Notes under the pieces: generated by a model
Told to the model about the DNA's origin: nothing
The model's database searches: none
Seen by the model: the letters and a program-made list of their open reading frames with translations, nothing else
Program-made: the position numbers and the translations under genes
Assembly (NCBI GenBank): GCA_003600225.1
Contig: QZFT01000017.1
Location: 1-64,000 of the forward strand
Length of the DNA stretch: 64,000 nt
Reading direction: 5' to 3'
Source of the DNA: Pseudonocardiaceae bacterium YIM PH 21723
Lineage (GTDB): Bacteria; Actinomycetota; Actinomycetes; Mycobacteriales; Pseudonocardiaceae
Shown: one piece after another, positions 33,476-43,181 of the stretch
Position numbering within the stretch: the stretch's first letter is position 1
How the letters are laid out: every line of letters begins with the position of its first letter

Positions 33476-34672
33476 ATGGCCAACCGAGTATTCGTGATCG
33501 GCGTCGGGATGACCAAGTTCGAAAAGCCCGGCCGGCGCGAGGACTGGGATTACCCCCAGATGGCCAAGGAGTCCGGCACCAAGGCGCTCGAGGACGCCGG
33601 AATCTCCTATGACAAGGTGCAGGAGGCATATGCCGGTTATGTTTACGGCGAGTCCTGCAGTGGTCACCGCGCCGTTTATGAGCTGGGCCTCACCGGCATT
33701 CCGATCCACAATGTGAACAGCAACTGTTCGACCGGCTCCAGCGCATTGTTCCTGGCCGCGCAGGCCATTCGCGGCGGCCTCGCCGACTGCACCCTGGCGC
33801 TCGGCTTCGAGAAGATGCAGCCCGGTTCGCTCGGCTCCACCTTCGACGACCGCGAGCAGCCGATGCTCAACCACCTGCAGGCGATGGCCGAGCTGGCCGA
33901 GCTGGCCTTCCCGCCCGCCCCGTGGATGTTCGGCGCCGCCGGTGTGGAGCACAACGAGAAGTACGGCTCCACCCACGAGCACTTCATCAAGATCGCCGAC
34001 AAGAACCACCGGCACTCGACGAACAACCCGTACTCCCAGTTCCAGGAGGAGTACACCATCGAGCAGATCCGCAACGACAAGATGATCTACGCGCCGGCCG
34101 GGCTGACCCGGACGATGTGCTCGCCGACCTCGGACGGCTCCGGCGCGGCCATCCTGGCCAGCGAGCGGTTCGTCGAGGAGAACGACCTGTCCGGTCAGGC
34201 CATCGAGATCCTGGGGCAGGGCCTGGTCACCGACATGCGGTCCACCTTCGAGAGCAAGACCCTCGGCGCACTGGTCGGCGCGGACATGTCCGCCAAGGCC
34301 GCTCAGAAGGCCTACGCCCAGGCCGGCATCGGCCCGGAGGACGTGCAGGTCATCGAGCTGCACGACTGCTTCGCCACCAACGAGCTGCTCACCTACGAGG
34401 CACTCGGCCTGGCCGCCGAGGGTGAGGCGCACAAGCTCGTCGACTCGGGCGACACCACCTACGGCGGACGCTGGGTGGTCAACCCGTCCGGCGGCCTGAT
34501 CTCCAAGGGTCACCCGCTGGGCGCCACCGGCCTCGCGCAGTGCGCGGAGCTGAACTGGCAGCTGCGTGGCCAGGCGGACAAGCGCCAGGTGGAGAACGTG
34601 AACTACGCACTGCAGCACAACATCGGTCTCGGCGGCTCGGCGGTAGTCACCGTCTACGGACGCCCCCGCTAG
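33476..34672 (+). CDS. SCP2-type thiolase / lipid-transfer protein
   Basis: The 398-residue protein starts at ATG 33476 with GGAGG a few bases upstream; an upstream in-frame ATG at 33365 would add 37 residues lacking homology. It is a thiolase-fold protein of the lipid-transfer/SCP2-thiolase group: [19 protein letters not shown] carries the nucleophile Cys, [19 protein letters not shown] and [20 protein letters not shown] carry the late Cys/His motifs. It cleaves or forms 3-ketoacyl-CoA, often with branched or sterol side chains. First gene of an eight-gene operon ending at 43151. Confidence 0.9.
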   Translation: MANRVFVIGVGMTKFEKPGRREDWDYPQMAKESGTKALEDAGISYDKVQEAYAGYVYGESCSGHRAVYELGLTGIPIHNVNSNCSTGSSALFLAAQAIRGGLADCTLALGFEKMQPGSLGSTFDDREQPMLNHLQAMAELAELAFPPAPWMFGAAGVEHNEKYGSTHEHFIKIADKNHRHSTNNPYSQFQEEYTIEQIRNDKMIYAPAGLTRTMCSPTSDGSGAAILASERFVEENDLSGQAIEILGQGLVTDMRSTFESKTLGALVGADMSAKAAQKAYAQAGIGPEDVQVIELHDCFATNELLTYEALGLAAEGEAHKLVDSGDTTYGGRWVVNPSGGLISKGHPLGATGLAQCAELNWQLRGQADKRQVENVNYALQHNIGLGGSAVVTVYGRPR

Positions 34673-34716
34673 TCAGTCAATCCCTCAGCTGAAAAACACG
34701 GACAAAGGAGTAAGTC

Positions 34717-35217
34717 ATGGGCGTTCTGCGTCGCGAAATCACCCTTCCGGCCGCCAAGAATGACCTGTGGAAGGTCTTCGCCGACCTGAGCAGGCTGGGT
34801 GACTGGCTGACCCTGCACGTGAAGTTCAAGTCCGAGGTCCCGAAGCTGGAGGACTACAAGGAGGGCCTGCAGGTCACCCAGGTCATCTCGATGATGGGCA
34901 TGCCCAACACCATCGAATGGACCGTCGCGCAGTTCACCGACGGCGAGTCCTGCCAGATCACCGGCACCGGCATGGCCGGCGTGAAGGTGTCCTTCACCTT
35001 CTCCGTGGCCGAGGCCGACGGCATCACCACCGGCAAGCTGGACGCCGAGTTCAAGGGCCAGATCATCGTCGGCGCCCTGGGCAAGGCCGTGGAGAAGCAG
35101 GCCGGCAAGGAGCTCAACGTCTCGCTGGAGAAGCTGGGCGACCTGATGGTCACCGAGGGTGTCCTGCCCGCCGACCAGCGCGACAAGGTCGAGATCAAGG
35201 AACCCGTCGACGCCTGA
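34717..35217 (+). CDS. SRPBCC (START-like) small ligand-binding protein
   Basis: The 166-residue protein has the SRPBCC pattern: REITLPAAKNDLWKVFADLSRLGDWL, a beta-rich middle, and an amphipathic C-terminal helix (IVGALGKAVEKQAGKELNVSLEKL). AAAGGAG precedes the ATG. Such proteins bind hydrophobic ligands or act as cyclases. Placed between a lipid-transfer-type thiolase and an SDR, it may carry the acyl or sterol intermediate; this is inference. A perfect hairpin follows at 35233-35268. Confidence 0.8.
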   Translation: MGVLRREITLPAAKNDLWKVFADLSRLGDWLTLHVKFKSEVPKLEDYKEGLQVTQVISMMGMPNTIEWTVAQFTDGESCQITGTGMAGVKVSFTFSVAEADGITTGKLDAEFKGQIIVGALGKAVEKQAGKELNVSLEKLGDLMVTEGVLPADQRDKVEIKEPVDA

Positions 35218-35232
35218 TCCACCCCCTCGTTC

Positions 35233-35268
35233 GCAGGTGATGCCCGACTGCATTCGGGCATCACCTGC
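35233..35268. terminator. 15-bp hairpin inside the lipid operon
   Basis: GCAGGTGATGCCCGA pairs perfectly with TCGGGCATCACCTGC around CTGCAT. It lies 16 nt after the SRPBCC stop and 26 nt before the next ATG. It could be a partial terminator or a processing/stability element setting the ratio of upstream to downstream products. Confidence 0.7.
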
Positions 35269-35293
35269 TCCATATCCGGAAAGGACAGTCCAC

Positions 35294-36166
35294 ATGGGAC
35301 AGCTGGACGGGCGGGTAGCCGTCATCACCGGCGCCGGTCGCGGCATCGGCCGGGAACACGCGTTGTTGTTCGCCAGGGAGGGCGCCGCGGTCGTGGTGAA
35401 CGACCTGGGCGGTTCCAATGACGGCTCCGGCACCGACGCCGGCCCCGCGCAGCAGGTCGTCGACGAGATCATCGCCGCGGGCGGCAAGGCCGTGGCCAAC
35501 ACCGGGAACATCGCCACCTGGGACGGTGCGCAGGACCTGGTCCAGCAGGCCGTCGCCGAGTTCGGCGGCCTGGACATCGTGGTCAACAACGCGGGCATCC
35601 TGCGGGACGGCTTCATCGCCGGCCTCGGTGAGTCCGAATGGGACTCGGTGATCGCGGTTCACCTCAAGGGTCACTTCGCCGTGCTGCGGCACGCGGCCGA
35701 GTACTGGAAGAACCAGCACAAGGCCGGCACCCCGCGAGCCGCTTCGGTGATCAACACCGCCTCCGCCTCCGGCACGATCATGCCGAACGCCGGGCAGGCC
35801 AACTACGGCGCGGCCAAGGCCGCCATCGCCGCCCTGAGCCTGGTCGCCGCCGACGAGCTGGAGCGCTACGGCGTCCGGGTCAACTGCATCGCACCGGTGG
35901 CCCGCACCCGGCTCACCCTGGCCACCCCCGGCATGGGCGCCATGTTCGCCATGGAGGTCGAGGAGGGCGAGTTCGACGCCTTCTCCCCCGCCAACATCTC
36001 GCCGCTGGTGGCGTACCTGGCCACGGAGAAGTGCACGGTCAACGGACGCGTGTACGCGGTCCAGGGCGGCGCCATCCAGCTGCTCAAGGGCTGGGACATC
36101 ACCGACACCATCGAGTCCGAGGGCCCGTGGCAGATCGAGGACCTCGCAGACCGTCTCCCCGCCTGA
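35294..36166 (+). CDS. Short-chain dehydrogenase (3-hydroxyacyl-CoA type)
   Basis: The 290-residue SDR begins at ATG 35294. Cofactor motif TGAGRGIGREHA, VNNAGILRDG, and catalytic region with YGAAKAAIAALSL are seen. The insert NDLGGSNDGSGTDAGPAQQVV after beta-2 and the C-terminal layout resemble the hydroxyacyl-CoA dehydrogenase domains of multifunctional beta-oxidation proteins. It probably oxidises a 3-hydroxyacyl-CoA. It lies between the thiolase and acyl-CoA dehydrogenase genes. Confidence 0.87.
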   Translation: MGQLDGRVAVITGAGRGIGREHALLFAREGAAVVVNDLGGSNDGSGTDAGPAQQVVDEIIAAGGKAVANTGNIATWDGAQDLVQQAVAEFGGLDIVVNNAGILRDGFIAGLGESEWDSVIAVHLKGHFAVLRHAAEYWKNQHKAGTPRAASVINTASASGTIMPNAGQANYGAAKAAIAALSLVAADELERYGVRVNCIAPVARTRLTLATPGMGAMFAMEVEEGEFDAFSPANISPLVAYLATEKCTVNGRVYAVQGGAIQLLKGWDITDTIESEGPWQIEDLADRLPA

Positions 36167-36193
36167 CCCCGTAAAGCTGAAGGGAGCAACACC

Positions 36194-38389
36194 GTGGCAC
36201 GTGAGTACCTGCTCGGCCTCGGCGTCACCGACGATCACGCCGACCTGGCGGACTCGGTGAACGCGTTCGCCGAACGGCACCTGACCCCGGAGGTGCGGCG
36301 AGCGGCCGTGGAGGCCAAGCCGACGCTGCCGGAGTTCTGGAAACCCCTCGCCGATCAGGGACTACTCGGCCTGCACCTGCCCGAGTCGGTCGGCGGCCAG
36401 GACGGCGGCCTGCTGGAGCTGGCCGTCGCGCTGGAGGCCATCGGCCGCGCCGGTGCCCCCGGCCCCTACGTGCCCACGGTGTTGCTCTCCGCAATTTTGT
36501 CCACAGTGGACGACACGGCCGCACACGCGTTGCTGCCCGGCCTGGTCGACGGCACGATCCTCGGCGCCGTCAGCCTGAACCCACGCCTCACCGGACAGGC
36601 CGACGGGGACGCGATCATCGTGTCCGGCGAGTCCGGCCCGGTCTTCGGCTCCGATCTGGGCACCGTGTTCCTGCTTCCGGTCACCGTGGACGGTGCGGTC
36701 AACTGGGTCCTCCTGGATGCCGATGACGTGACCCTCAAGCGGACCTCCTCGGTGGACGTGGTCCGGGTGGCCGGGCCGGTCAAGGTCGACGGGGTACGCA
36801 CCGAGCGGGTACTGCGTGGCCTGACGGCCGGCACCGTGCACACGATCGCCAGCGTGGTGCTGGGCGCCGAAGCGGTCGGCGTCGCCTCCTGGGCCGTGCA
36901 GTGCGCCGCCGAGTACGCGGTCACCCGCGAACAGTTCGGCAGGCTGATCGGCCAGTTCCAGGGCGTCAAGCACCGCTGCGCGAGCATGGTCATCGCGCTG
37001 GAGAAGGCCCGCGCCGTCGTCTGGGACGCCGCCCAGGCCCTCGACGAAGGCGCGGAGAACGCCAGTTACGCCGTCGCCATCGCGACCTTGATCGCCCCGG
37101 ACGCGGCGGTCAGCACCACCAGGGACAACATCCAGGTGCTCGGCGGCATCGGCTTCACCTGGGAACACGACGCGCACCTCTACTACCGCCGCGCGGTGAC
37201 CCTGCGCGCGCTGCTCGGCCGCTCCCGGGACGCCAAGCGCCGGATCGCCGAGCTGACCCTCGCCGGGGAGTCCCGGCCGGTGAAGGTGCCACTGCCTCCC
37301 GAAGCGGAGGAGCTGCGCCCGGCCATCGCCGCCGAGCTGGCCGAACTGGCCAAGCTGGAGGACGAGACCCAGATGCACGCCCTGGGCGACAACGGCTGGG
37401 TGATGCCCCACCTGCCCGCGCCGTTCGGCCGGAACGCCGGACCGGTGGAGCAGCTGGTCATCGCCGAAGAGATCAAGAAAGCCGGCGTGTGGCTGCCCGA
37501 GCTGGGCCTGGCCGCCTGGCTGATCCCCTCGATCGCCGCCTACGGCACCGAGAAGCAGCAGACCGAGTTCGTCGCCCCCACACTGCGTGGCGAGATGATC
37601 TGGTGTCAGCTGTTCTCCGAGCCCGGCGCCGGATCAGACCTGGCCTCGCTGCGCACCGAGGCGGTCAAGGAGCCCGGCGGCTGGCGGATCAACGGCCAGA
37701 AGATCTGGACCTCGCTGGGCTACATGGCCGAGTGGGGCGCCATGATCGCCCGCACCGACAAGTCCGTGCCCAAGCACGACGGCATCGGCTACTTCCTGAT
37801 CAAGATGGACTCCCCCGGCATCGAGATCCAGCAGCTGCGCGAGATGAGCGGCGGCGCGTTGTTCTCGCAGATCTTCTTCGACAACGTGTTCGTCCCGGAC
37901 GAGCACCTGGTCGGCGGGCCGACCGAGGGCTGGAAGGTCGCGCGCAACACGCTGCAGAACGAGCGGGTCTCCCTGGGCACCAAGGAGATCCCGCTGTACG
38001 CCGCGCTGCGCGACATGGTCGCCTACATCAAGGCGCACCCGGAAGCCGACCAGTCCCGGTTCGGTGAGCTCACCGCCGACCAGCAGGCACTGCAGCTGCT
38101 CAACGGCCGCGCGGTGCTGAACAAACTGCGTGGCGCCGACGCCTCGGCCAGCGCCGCGGTGGCCAAGTTCCTCAGCATGGGCTTCGGCCAGCAGATGGCC
38201 GACTTCGTGCACGGCGAACTCGGCGAGGAGGGCACCGCCGACGAGTTCGGCGAGTTCAGCGAGAAGTGGAACGAGCAGACCATGGCCACCCGCGCCATGA
38301 CGATCTACGGAGGCACGACCGAAATCCAGCTCAATGTCATCGGCGAGCGCGTTCTCGGCTTGCCCCGCGACCCTCAGCCAGGAGAGTGA
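36194..38389 (+). CDS. Fused double acyl-CoA dehydrogenase (FadE34-like)
   Basis: The 731-residue protein contains two acyl-CoA dehydrogenase modules. The first (about 1-360) ends with REQFGRLIGQFQGVKHR and NIQVLGGIGFTWEHDAHLYYRR; the second (about 375-731) has WCQLFSEPGAGSDLASLRTEAV, GWRINGQKIWTS and TRAMTIYGGTTEIQLNVIGERVLGLPRD. Single-chain two-module dehydrogenases of this type act on steroid side-chain or other bulky acyl-CoAs in mycobacteria (FadE34). It introduces the alpha-beta double bond with FAD. The start is GTG 36194, with AAGGGAG upstream. Confidence 0.9.
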   Translation: MAREYLLGLGVTDDHADLADSVNAFAERHLTPEVRRAAVEAKPTLPEFWKPLADQGLLGLHLPESVGGQDGGLLELAVALEAIGRAGAPGPYVPTVLLSAILSTVDDTAAHALLPGLVDGTILGAVSLNPRLTGQADGDAIIVSGESGPVFGSDLGTVFLLPVTVDGAVNWVLLDADDVTLKRTSSVDVVRVAGPVKVDGVRTERVLRGLTAGTVHTIASVVLGAEAVGVASWAVQCAAEYAVTREQFGRLIGQFQGVKHRCASMVIALEKARAVVWDAAQALDEGAENASYAVAIATLIAPDAAVSTTRDNIQVLGGIGFTWEHDAHLYYRRAVTLRALLGRSRDAKRRIAELTLAGESRPVKVPLPPEAEELRPAIAAELAELAKLEDETQMHALGDNGWVMPHLPAPFGRNAGPVEQLVIAEEIKKAGVWLPELGLAAWLIPSIAAYGTEKQQTEFVAPTLRGEMIWCQLFSEPGAGSDLASLRTEAVKEPGGWRINGQKIWTSLGYMAEWGAMIARTDKSVPKHDGIGYFLIKMDSPGIEIQQLREMSGGALFSQIFFDNVFVPDEHLVGGPTEGWKVARNTLQNERVSLGTKEIPLYAALRDMVAYIKAHPEADQSRFGELTADQQALQLLNGRAVLNKLRGADASASAAVAKFLSMGFGQQMADFVHGELGEEGTADEFGEFSEKWNEQTMATRAMTIYGGTTEIQLNVIGERVLGLPRDPQPGE

Positions 38390-38393
38390 TCGA

Positions 38394-39251
38394 ATGCGGC
38401 ACAGTGGTTCTCGATATGGGGGTCAGACCGTCGCCATTACCGGCGGCGCACGCGGAATCGGGCTGGCGATCGCCCAGGCGTTCCACGCCGAGGGCGCGAA
38501 CGTGGTGCTCGGTGACCTGGACGTCGAGCTGGCCACTGCTGCCGCCACCGACCTCGGCGACCGGGCGCACGCGGTGCACCTGGATGTCACCGACCGGAAG
38601 TCGTTCGCCGACTTCCTGGCCGCGACGAAGGAGCGGTTCGGCGGAATGCACATCCTGGTGAACAACGCCGGGATCATGTACACCGGTCCGCTGCTGGACG
38701 AAGAAGAGGCGATCACCGACCGCACGCTGGACATCAACGTGCGGGCGGTGATCACCGGCTGCAAGCTGGCCGCGCGATCCTTCATCGCCGACGGGGTCCA
38801 GGGTTCGATCGTGAACATCGCCTCGCTGGCCGGACTGCTCAAGGTTCCGGATCTGGCCACCTACGTGGCGAGCAAGCACGCGGTGGTCGGCCTGTCCGAA
38901 TCCCTGTCCAGGGAATGGGAATCCGCCGGTATCCAGGTGCTGTCGATCATGCCGACGGTGGTGAACACGGAACTCGCCACCGGTCTGGAGGTTCCACGAT
39001 GGCTACGGCCGCTGATGGCCGTGGAACCGGAGGACATCGCCAACGGGGTGCTGAAGGGCCTGCGCAGGCGGCAGGTCCGCCGCTCGGTACACGCCTTCCT
39101 GGCCCCGTTGCTGCGCGCGTTCGACCTGCTGATCCCGTACCGGCCCCGCCGGGCACTGGAGCGCTCGTTGTCGCTGGACACGCTGATGAGCGGCAAGAAC
39201 CCGGAGGCCAGGGCCGCCTACCACGCAAAGATCACCCAGGGGCTCTCGTGA
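38394..39251 (+). CDS. Short-chain dehydrogenase/reductase
   Basis: The 285-residue SDR starts at ATG 38394 (AGGAGAG upstream), 4 nt after the acyl-CoA dehydrogenase stop. TGGARGIGLAIAQ binds cofactor, LVNNAGIMYTG and YVASKHAVVGLSES hold the fold and catalytic Tyr/Lys. The C-terminal extension (RSVHAFLAPLLRAFDLLIPYRP) is typical of SDRs of this size that act on hydrophobic alcohols. Its stop overlaps the next GTG (GTGA). Confidence 0.88.
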   Translation: MRHSGSRYGGQTVAITGGARGIGLAIAQAFHAEGANVVLGDLDVELATAAATDLGDRAHAVHLDVTDRKSFADFLAATKERFGGMHILVNNAGIMYTGPLLDEEEAITDRTLDINVRAVITGCKLAARSFIADGVQGSIVNIASLAGLLKVPDLATYVASKHAVVGLSESLSREWESAGIQVLSIMPTVVNTELATGLEVPRWLRPLMAVEPEDIANGVLKGLRRRQVRRSVHAFLAPLLRAFDLLIPYRPRRALERSLSLDTLMSGKNPEARAAYHAKITQGLS

Positions 39252-40735
39252 CCACGGTCTACAACCCGGCCGACGGTTCGGTGGCGGCCGAGGTCGCCGA
39301 CTTCGACGCCACCCAGGTCGAGGAGGTGGCGGCCCGGCTGCGGGCCGCCCAGGTCGACTGGGAACGGATCGGTCCAAAGGGCCGGGCCGAATGGATGGGC
39401 CGGTACCGGGACTGGCTGCTGGACCACGCGCAGGAACTCGCCGACCAGCTGCAACAGGAAGCGGGCAAGATCCGCTCCGAGGCGCATATCGAGCTCGCGC
39501 TGGCACTCCAGGTGCTCAACTACTACCGGGAGAACGCCGCCCGGTTCCTGCGCACCGAACACCCCGGCCCGCACGGCCTGGCCGGCGTGGTCAAACGGCA
39601 GTGGGTGCACCACCGGCCGCAGCCGCTGATCGGTGTCATCACCCCGTGGAACTTCCCGGTCGCACTGGCGTTGTGGGACGCGCTCCCCGCGCTGATGGCC
39701 GGCTGCGCGGTGATCGTCAAACCGTCCGAGATCACCCCCCTCGCAACCCGGTTCGTGATCGAGGGGTGGAAGGAGATCGGCGCACCGGCGATCTTCGAGT
39801 GCGTGACCGGCGGGGCCGAGTCGGGCCAGGCCGTGGTGGACACGGTCGACCTGATCCAGTTCACCGGTTCCACCCGCACCGGGCGCAGGATCGCCGAGCA
39901 GGCCGCGCGCAGACTGATCCCCTGTGAGCTGGAACTGGGCGGTAAGGACGCCGCCGTGGTGCTGGCCGACGCCAATGTGGACCAGGCGGTCAACGCGATC
40001 ACCTGGGGCGCGCTGTTCAACTCCGGGCAGACCTGTGTCTCGGTGGAACGGGTCTACGTCGAGGCTCCGGTCTACGACGAGTTCCTGGCGAAACTGGTCG
40101 CCAAGGTCGGCGAACTCCGGGACGCGGGTCAGGGCGACATCGGCGCCATGGCCACCGAGGCACAGCTGAACCTGGTCGCCGATCAGGTGGCCGACGCGGA
40201 GGCCAAGGGCGCGCGGATTCTCTGCGGTGGCAAGCAGGTCGGTCAGCCCGGCCTGTACTTCCAGCCCACCGTGCTGTCCCAGGTGGACCACACCATGACC
40301 TGCATGACCGAGGAGACCTTCGGCCCGCTCATCCCGGTGATGCGGGTGTCCGATGTGGACGACGCGGTGGCCAGGGTGAACGACTCCCGGTACGGGCTGT
40401 CGGCGGCCATCTTCAGCGGCAGCGCGCGCCGGGCCCGGAAACTGGCTCAGCGCCTCGAGGTCGGCGCGGTCAATGTCAACGACGTCATCCTCAACCTGCT
40501 GGCGTTCAGCGTGCCGCACGGTGGTTGGAAGGAATCGGGAATCGGATCCCGCAGCGGAGGCGCGCACGGGATCCTCAAGTACTGCCGGAAGCAGGCGATC
40601 GTGGACAACCTGCTTCCGGCACCCCTTCCACTGATGCGGATGCCGTACCAGTGGCTGCAGATCGACCTGCTCCCACGGCTGTACCGAACCCTCGGCGCCA
40701 GGGGCATCCTGCGCAGATTGCGAGCGTTCCGATGA
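39248..40735 (+). CDS. Aldehyde dehydrogenase (NAD(P)-dependent)
   Basis: Starting at GTG 39248, which overlaps the previous stop, the product is 495 residues. The catalytic sites are LELGGKDAAVVLADAN (Glu) and FNSGQTCVSVERVYV (Cys), with the cofactor segment VITPWNFPVALALWDAL. The C-terminus LMRMPYQWLQIDLLPRLY is longer than average and might contact lipid. It probably oxidises a fatty aldehyde to the acid, which the next gene would activate to CoA. The stop overlaps the acyl-CoA synthetase ATG. Confidence 0.9.
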   Translation: MTTVYNPADGSVAAEVADFDATQVEEVAARLRAAQVDWERIGPKGRAEWMGRYRDWLLDHAQELADQLQQEAGKIRSEAHIELALALQVLNYYRENAARFLRTEHPGPHGLAGVVKRQWVHHRPQPLIGVITPWNFPVALALWDALPALMAGCAVIVKPSEITPLATRFVIEGWKEIGAPAIFECVTGGAESGQAVVDTVDLIQFTGSTRTGRRIAEQAARRLIPCELELGGKDAAVVLADANVDQAVNAITWGALFNSGQTCVSVERVYVEAPVYDEFLAKLVAKVGELRDAGQGDIGAMATEAQLNLVADQVADAEAKGARILCGGKQVGQPGLYFQPTVLSQVDHTMTCMTEETFGPLIPVMRVSDVDDAVARVNDSRYGLSAAIFSGSARRARKLAQRLEVGAVNVNDVILNLLAFSVPHGGWKESGIGSRSGGAHGILKYCRKQAIVDNLLPAPLPLMRMPYQWLQIDLLPRLYRTLGARGILRRLRAFR

Positions 40736-42342
40736 AAGCTGTGCTGTCCCGGATCGGCAACGAGGCACACGCGGTCGGCCAGGCCGTCCGCAGTGGACTG
40801 ATCGGCTTCATCCCACCGCTGGCCCTGCCCGGGCTGGTCAAGTCCGTTGTGGACTACGGGATGATGGGCAGCGCGTTGTCCGTCGCCGCGGCCCGGTACT
40901 CCGGGCACATCGCGGTGCGGGACGAACTCGGCGCGGTGAGCTACGGCGACCTGGACGCGCGGGCCAACGCGGTGGCCCAGCACCTGCGCTCCCTGGGGGT
41001 GCGCGCCGGTGATGGCGTCGGCGTGCTGGTGCGCAACCACCGGGGCTTCTTCGACGCGGTGTTCGGCGCCGCGCGCTGCGGGGCCAGGGTGATCCTGCTG
41101 AACACCGACTTCGCCGGGCCCCAGGTCCGCGCGGTCGGTGACCGGGAGGACATCGCGCTGCTCATCCACGACGAGGAGTACAGCGAGGCGCTCGCCGACG
41201 CGGCTCCGAAGCTCGGCCGGATCGTGGCGTGGCAGGACGAACCCGACGCGGACGGCCTGGAGGCCATCGCCACCAAGGGCGACACCTCGCGGCCACCGCG
41301 ACCCGCCGTCCACCCGAAGATCATCCTGCTGACCAGCGGTACCACCGGTCTGCCCAAGGGCGCCGAGCGCAAGGACCCGAGGGGCCTGGCCGTGGTCGGC
41401 GGCATGATCGACCGGATCCCGTTCCGCGCCAAGCGAACAGTGGCGGTGTGCTCGCCGATGTTCCACGCGCTGGGCTACGCGGGCGCGGTCCTGGCGCTGG
41501 AATACGGCTCGACCCTGTTGCTGCGCCGCCGGTTCGACCCGGAGGCCAGCTGGGCGGACCTGCGGGTGGAGCGGGTCGACACCATGGTCATGGTGCCGGT
41601 GATGCTGCGCAGGCTCCTCGACGTCGAAGTGGGGGTCGAAGCGGCCCGGCCGCCCGCGTTGCGGGTGGTGTTCGTGGCGGGTGCCCAGCTGGGCAGCGAC
41701 CTGGCGGTCCGGTCGATGGACCGGCTCGGGCCGGTGGTCTACAACCTGTACGGCTCCACCGAGGTGTCCGCGGCGACCATCGCCACCCCGGCCGACCTGC
41801 GGATCGCCCCCGGGTGCGTGGGCAAACCGCTGCGCGGCGTGCAGGTCCGGCTGTTCGACGAGCACGGCGCTGAGGTCCCGCAGGGGGAGATCGGCCGGAT
41901 CTTCGTCGGCGCGCTGGACCAGCTCGACGAGTACACCACCGGCGGCCGCAAGGAGAGCCTGCACGGCCTGATGTCCTCCGGAGACGTGGGACGATTCGAC
42001 GCCGAGGGCAGGTTGTACATTGAGGGCCGGGACGACGACATGATCGTCTCCGGTGGGGAGAACGTGTTCCCCGCGGAGATCGAGGAACTGCTCACCGCGC
42101 ACCCCAAGATCGTGGAGTGTTCCCTGGTCGGGGTGCCGGACGAGAAGTTCGGCCAACGCCTGCGCGCCTTCGTGGTGCCCGCCGACTCCTCGCTGACGGA
42201 GGACGAGGTCCGCGACCACGTGAAGGCGAACCTGGCCCGGTTCAAGGTGCCGCGCGAGGTCATCTTCCTGGACGAACTCCCCCGCAACCCGACCGGCAAG
42301 GTGCTCCGGCGAACCCTCGTCGCGTGGCAGAAGGAGAACTGA
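40732..42342 (+). CDS. Fatty-acyl-CoA synthetase (AMP-forming)
   Basis: The 536-residue enzyme starts at ATG 40732 (ATGA overlap). The AMP-binding motifs are clear: LLTSGTTGLPKGAER (P-loop), NLYGSTEVSAA, SSGDVGRFDAEGRLYIEGRDDDMI and the C-terminal lysine in LPRNPTGKVLRRTL. It activates a carboxylic acid with ATP and CoA. Relative to mycobacterial proteins it resembles FadD12/FadD13-type medium to long chain enzymes. Gene order aldehyde dehydrogenase then synthetase fits aldehyde to acid to acyl-CoA. Confidence 0.9.
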   Translation: MKAVLSRIGNEAHAVGQAVRSGLIGFIPPLALPGLVKSVVDYGMMGSALSVAAARYSGHIAVRDELGAVSYGDLDARANAVAQHLRSLGVRAGDGVGVLVRNHRGFFDAVFGAARCGARVILLNTDFAGPQVRAVGDREDIALLIHDEEYSEALADAAPKLGRIVAWQDEPDADGLEAIATKGDTSRPPRPAVHPKIILLTSGTTGLPKGAERKDPRGLAVVGGMIDRIPFRAKRTVAVCSPMFHALGYAGAVLALEYGSTLLLRRRFDPEASWADLRVERVDTMVMVPVMLRRLLDVEVGVEAARPPALRVVFVAGAQLGSDLAVRSMDRLGPVVYNLYGSTEVSAATIATPADLRIAPGCVGKPLRGVQVRLFDEHGAEVPQGEIGRIFVGALDQLDEYTTGGRKESLHGLMSSGDVGRFDAEGRLYIEGRDDDMIVSGGENVFPAEIEELLTAHPKIVECSLVGVPDEKFGQRLRAFVVPADSSLTEDEVRDHVKANLARFKVPREVIFLDELPRNPTGKVLRRTLVAWQKEN

Positions 42343-42344
42343 GC

Positions 42345-43151
42345 ATGAAACTGACCGGTAAGCGCGTCCTGGTCACCGGTGCCTCCTCGGGAATCGGCCG
42401 GGAGACCGCCCTGCTGGTGGGCCGGTTGGGTGCGCACGTACTGCTGCTGGCCAGGCGGGCCGAGGAGCTGGCGACCGTGCGCGACGAGATCGAGCGCGCC
42501 GGTGGTCGGGCGGACTACTACCCGTGCGACCTGAACGACTTCGAGCAGATCGACGATGTCGCCGACAAGATCATCGCCGAGCACGGTGGGGTGGACGTGC
42601 TGGTGAACAACGCCGGGCGATCCATCCGCCGGTCGGTGGAGCTCAGCCTGGACCGGTTCCACGACTACGACCGCAGCATGCGGCTGAACTATTTCGCCCC
42701 GCTGCGGCTGACCCTGAAACTGCTGCCGGGCATGCTGGAGCGGCGCGAGGGAAAGATCGTGAACGTGACGAGCCAGGCGGTGCAGGTGAACTCGCCGCGG
42801 TTCTCCGCGTACACCGCGTCCAAGTCGGCGCTGGAGGCGTTCGGCCGCTGCACCAACCGGGAATTCGGCGACAAGGGCGTCACCGTCGTCTCCGTCCGGA
42901 TGCCGCTGGTGCGCACCCCGATGATCACGCCCAGCAAGGGCGCCTACCGAGGTCTGCCCAGCTGGTCGGCCACCCGGGCGGCCAAGATGGTCCTGAAGGG
43001 CATCAACACCGGTGCGGACTACGTCAACGGCCCCGGCGGGACGATCCTCAGCCTGGTCGACGTCGTTCTGCCCGGCCTGCAGCGATTCGGGCTGCGCCGG
43101 TACTACGACCGCTACCCGGAAACCGCGCCCGAGGCCAAGCAGACCTCCTGA
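42345..43151 (+). CDS. Short-chain dehydrogenase (SadH-like)
   Basis: The 268-residue SDR begins at ATG 42345, 2 nt after the synthetase stop. TGASSGIGRETALLV, LVNNAGRSIRRSVELSLDRFHD, and SAYTASKSALEAFG mark a classical SDR; the SIRRS region is typical of the SadH/DhrS-like group found with FadD and mymA genes in mycobacteria. It probably reduces or oxidises a fatty ketone or alcohol. Last gene of the lipid operon. Confidence 0.88.
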   Translation: MKLTGKRVLVTGASSGIGRETALLVGRLGAHVLLLARRAEELATVRDEIERAGGRADYYPCDLNDFEQIDDVADKIIAEHGGVDVLVNNAGRSIRRSVELSLDRFHDYDRSMRLNYFAPLRLTLKLLPGMLERREGKIVNVTSQAVQVNSPRFSAYTASKSALEAFGRCTNREFGDKGVTVVSVRMPLVRTPMITPSKGAYRGLPSWSATRAAKMVLKGINTGADYVNGPGGTILSLVDVVLPGLQRFGLRRYYDRYPETAPEAKQTS

Positions 43152-43181
43152 GCTGTCAGGCCCCCCGGATAGGCTGCGCGC

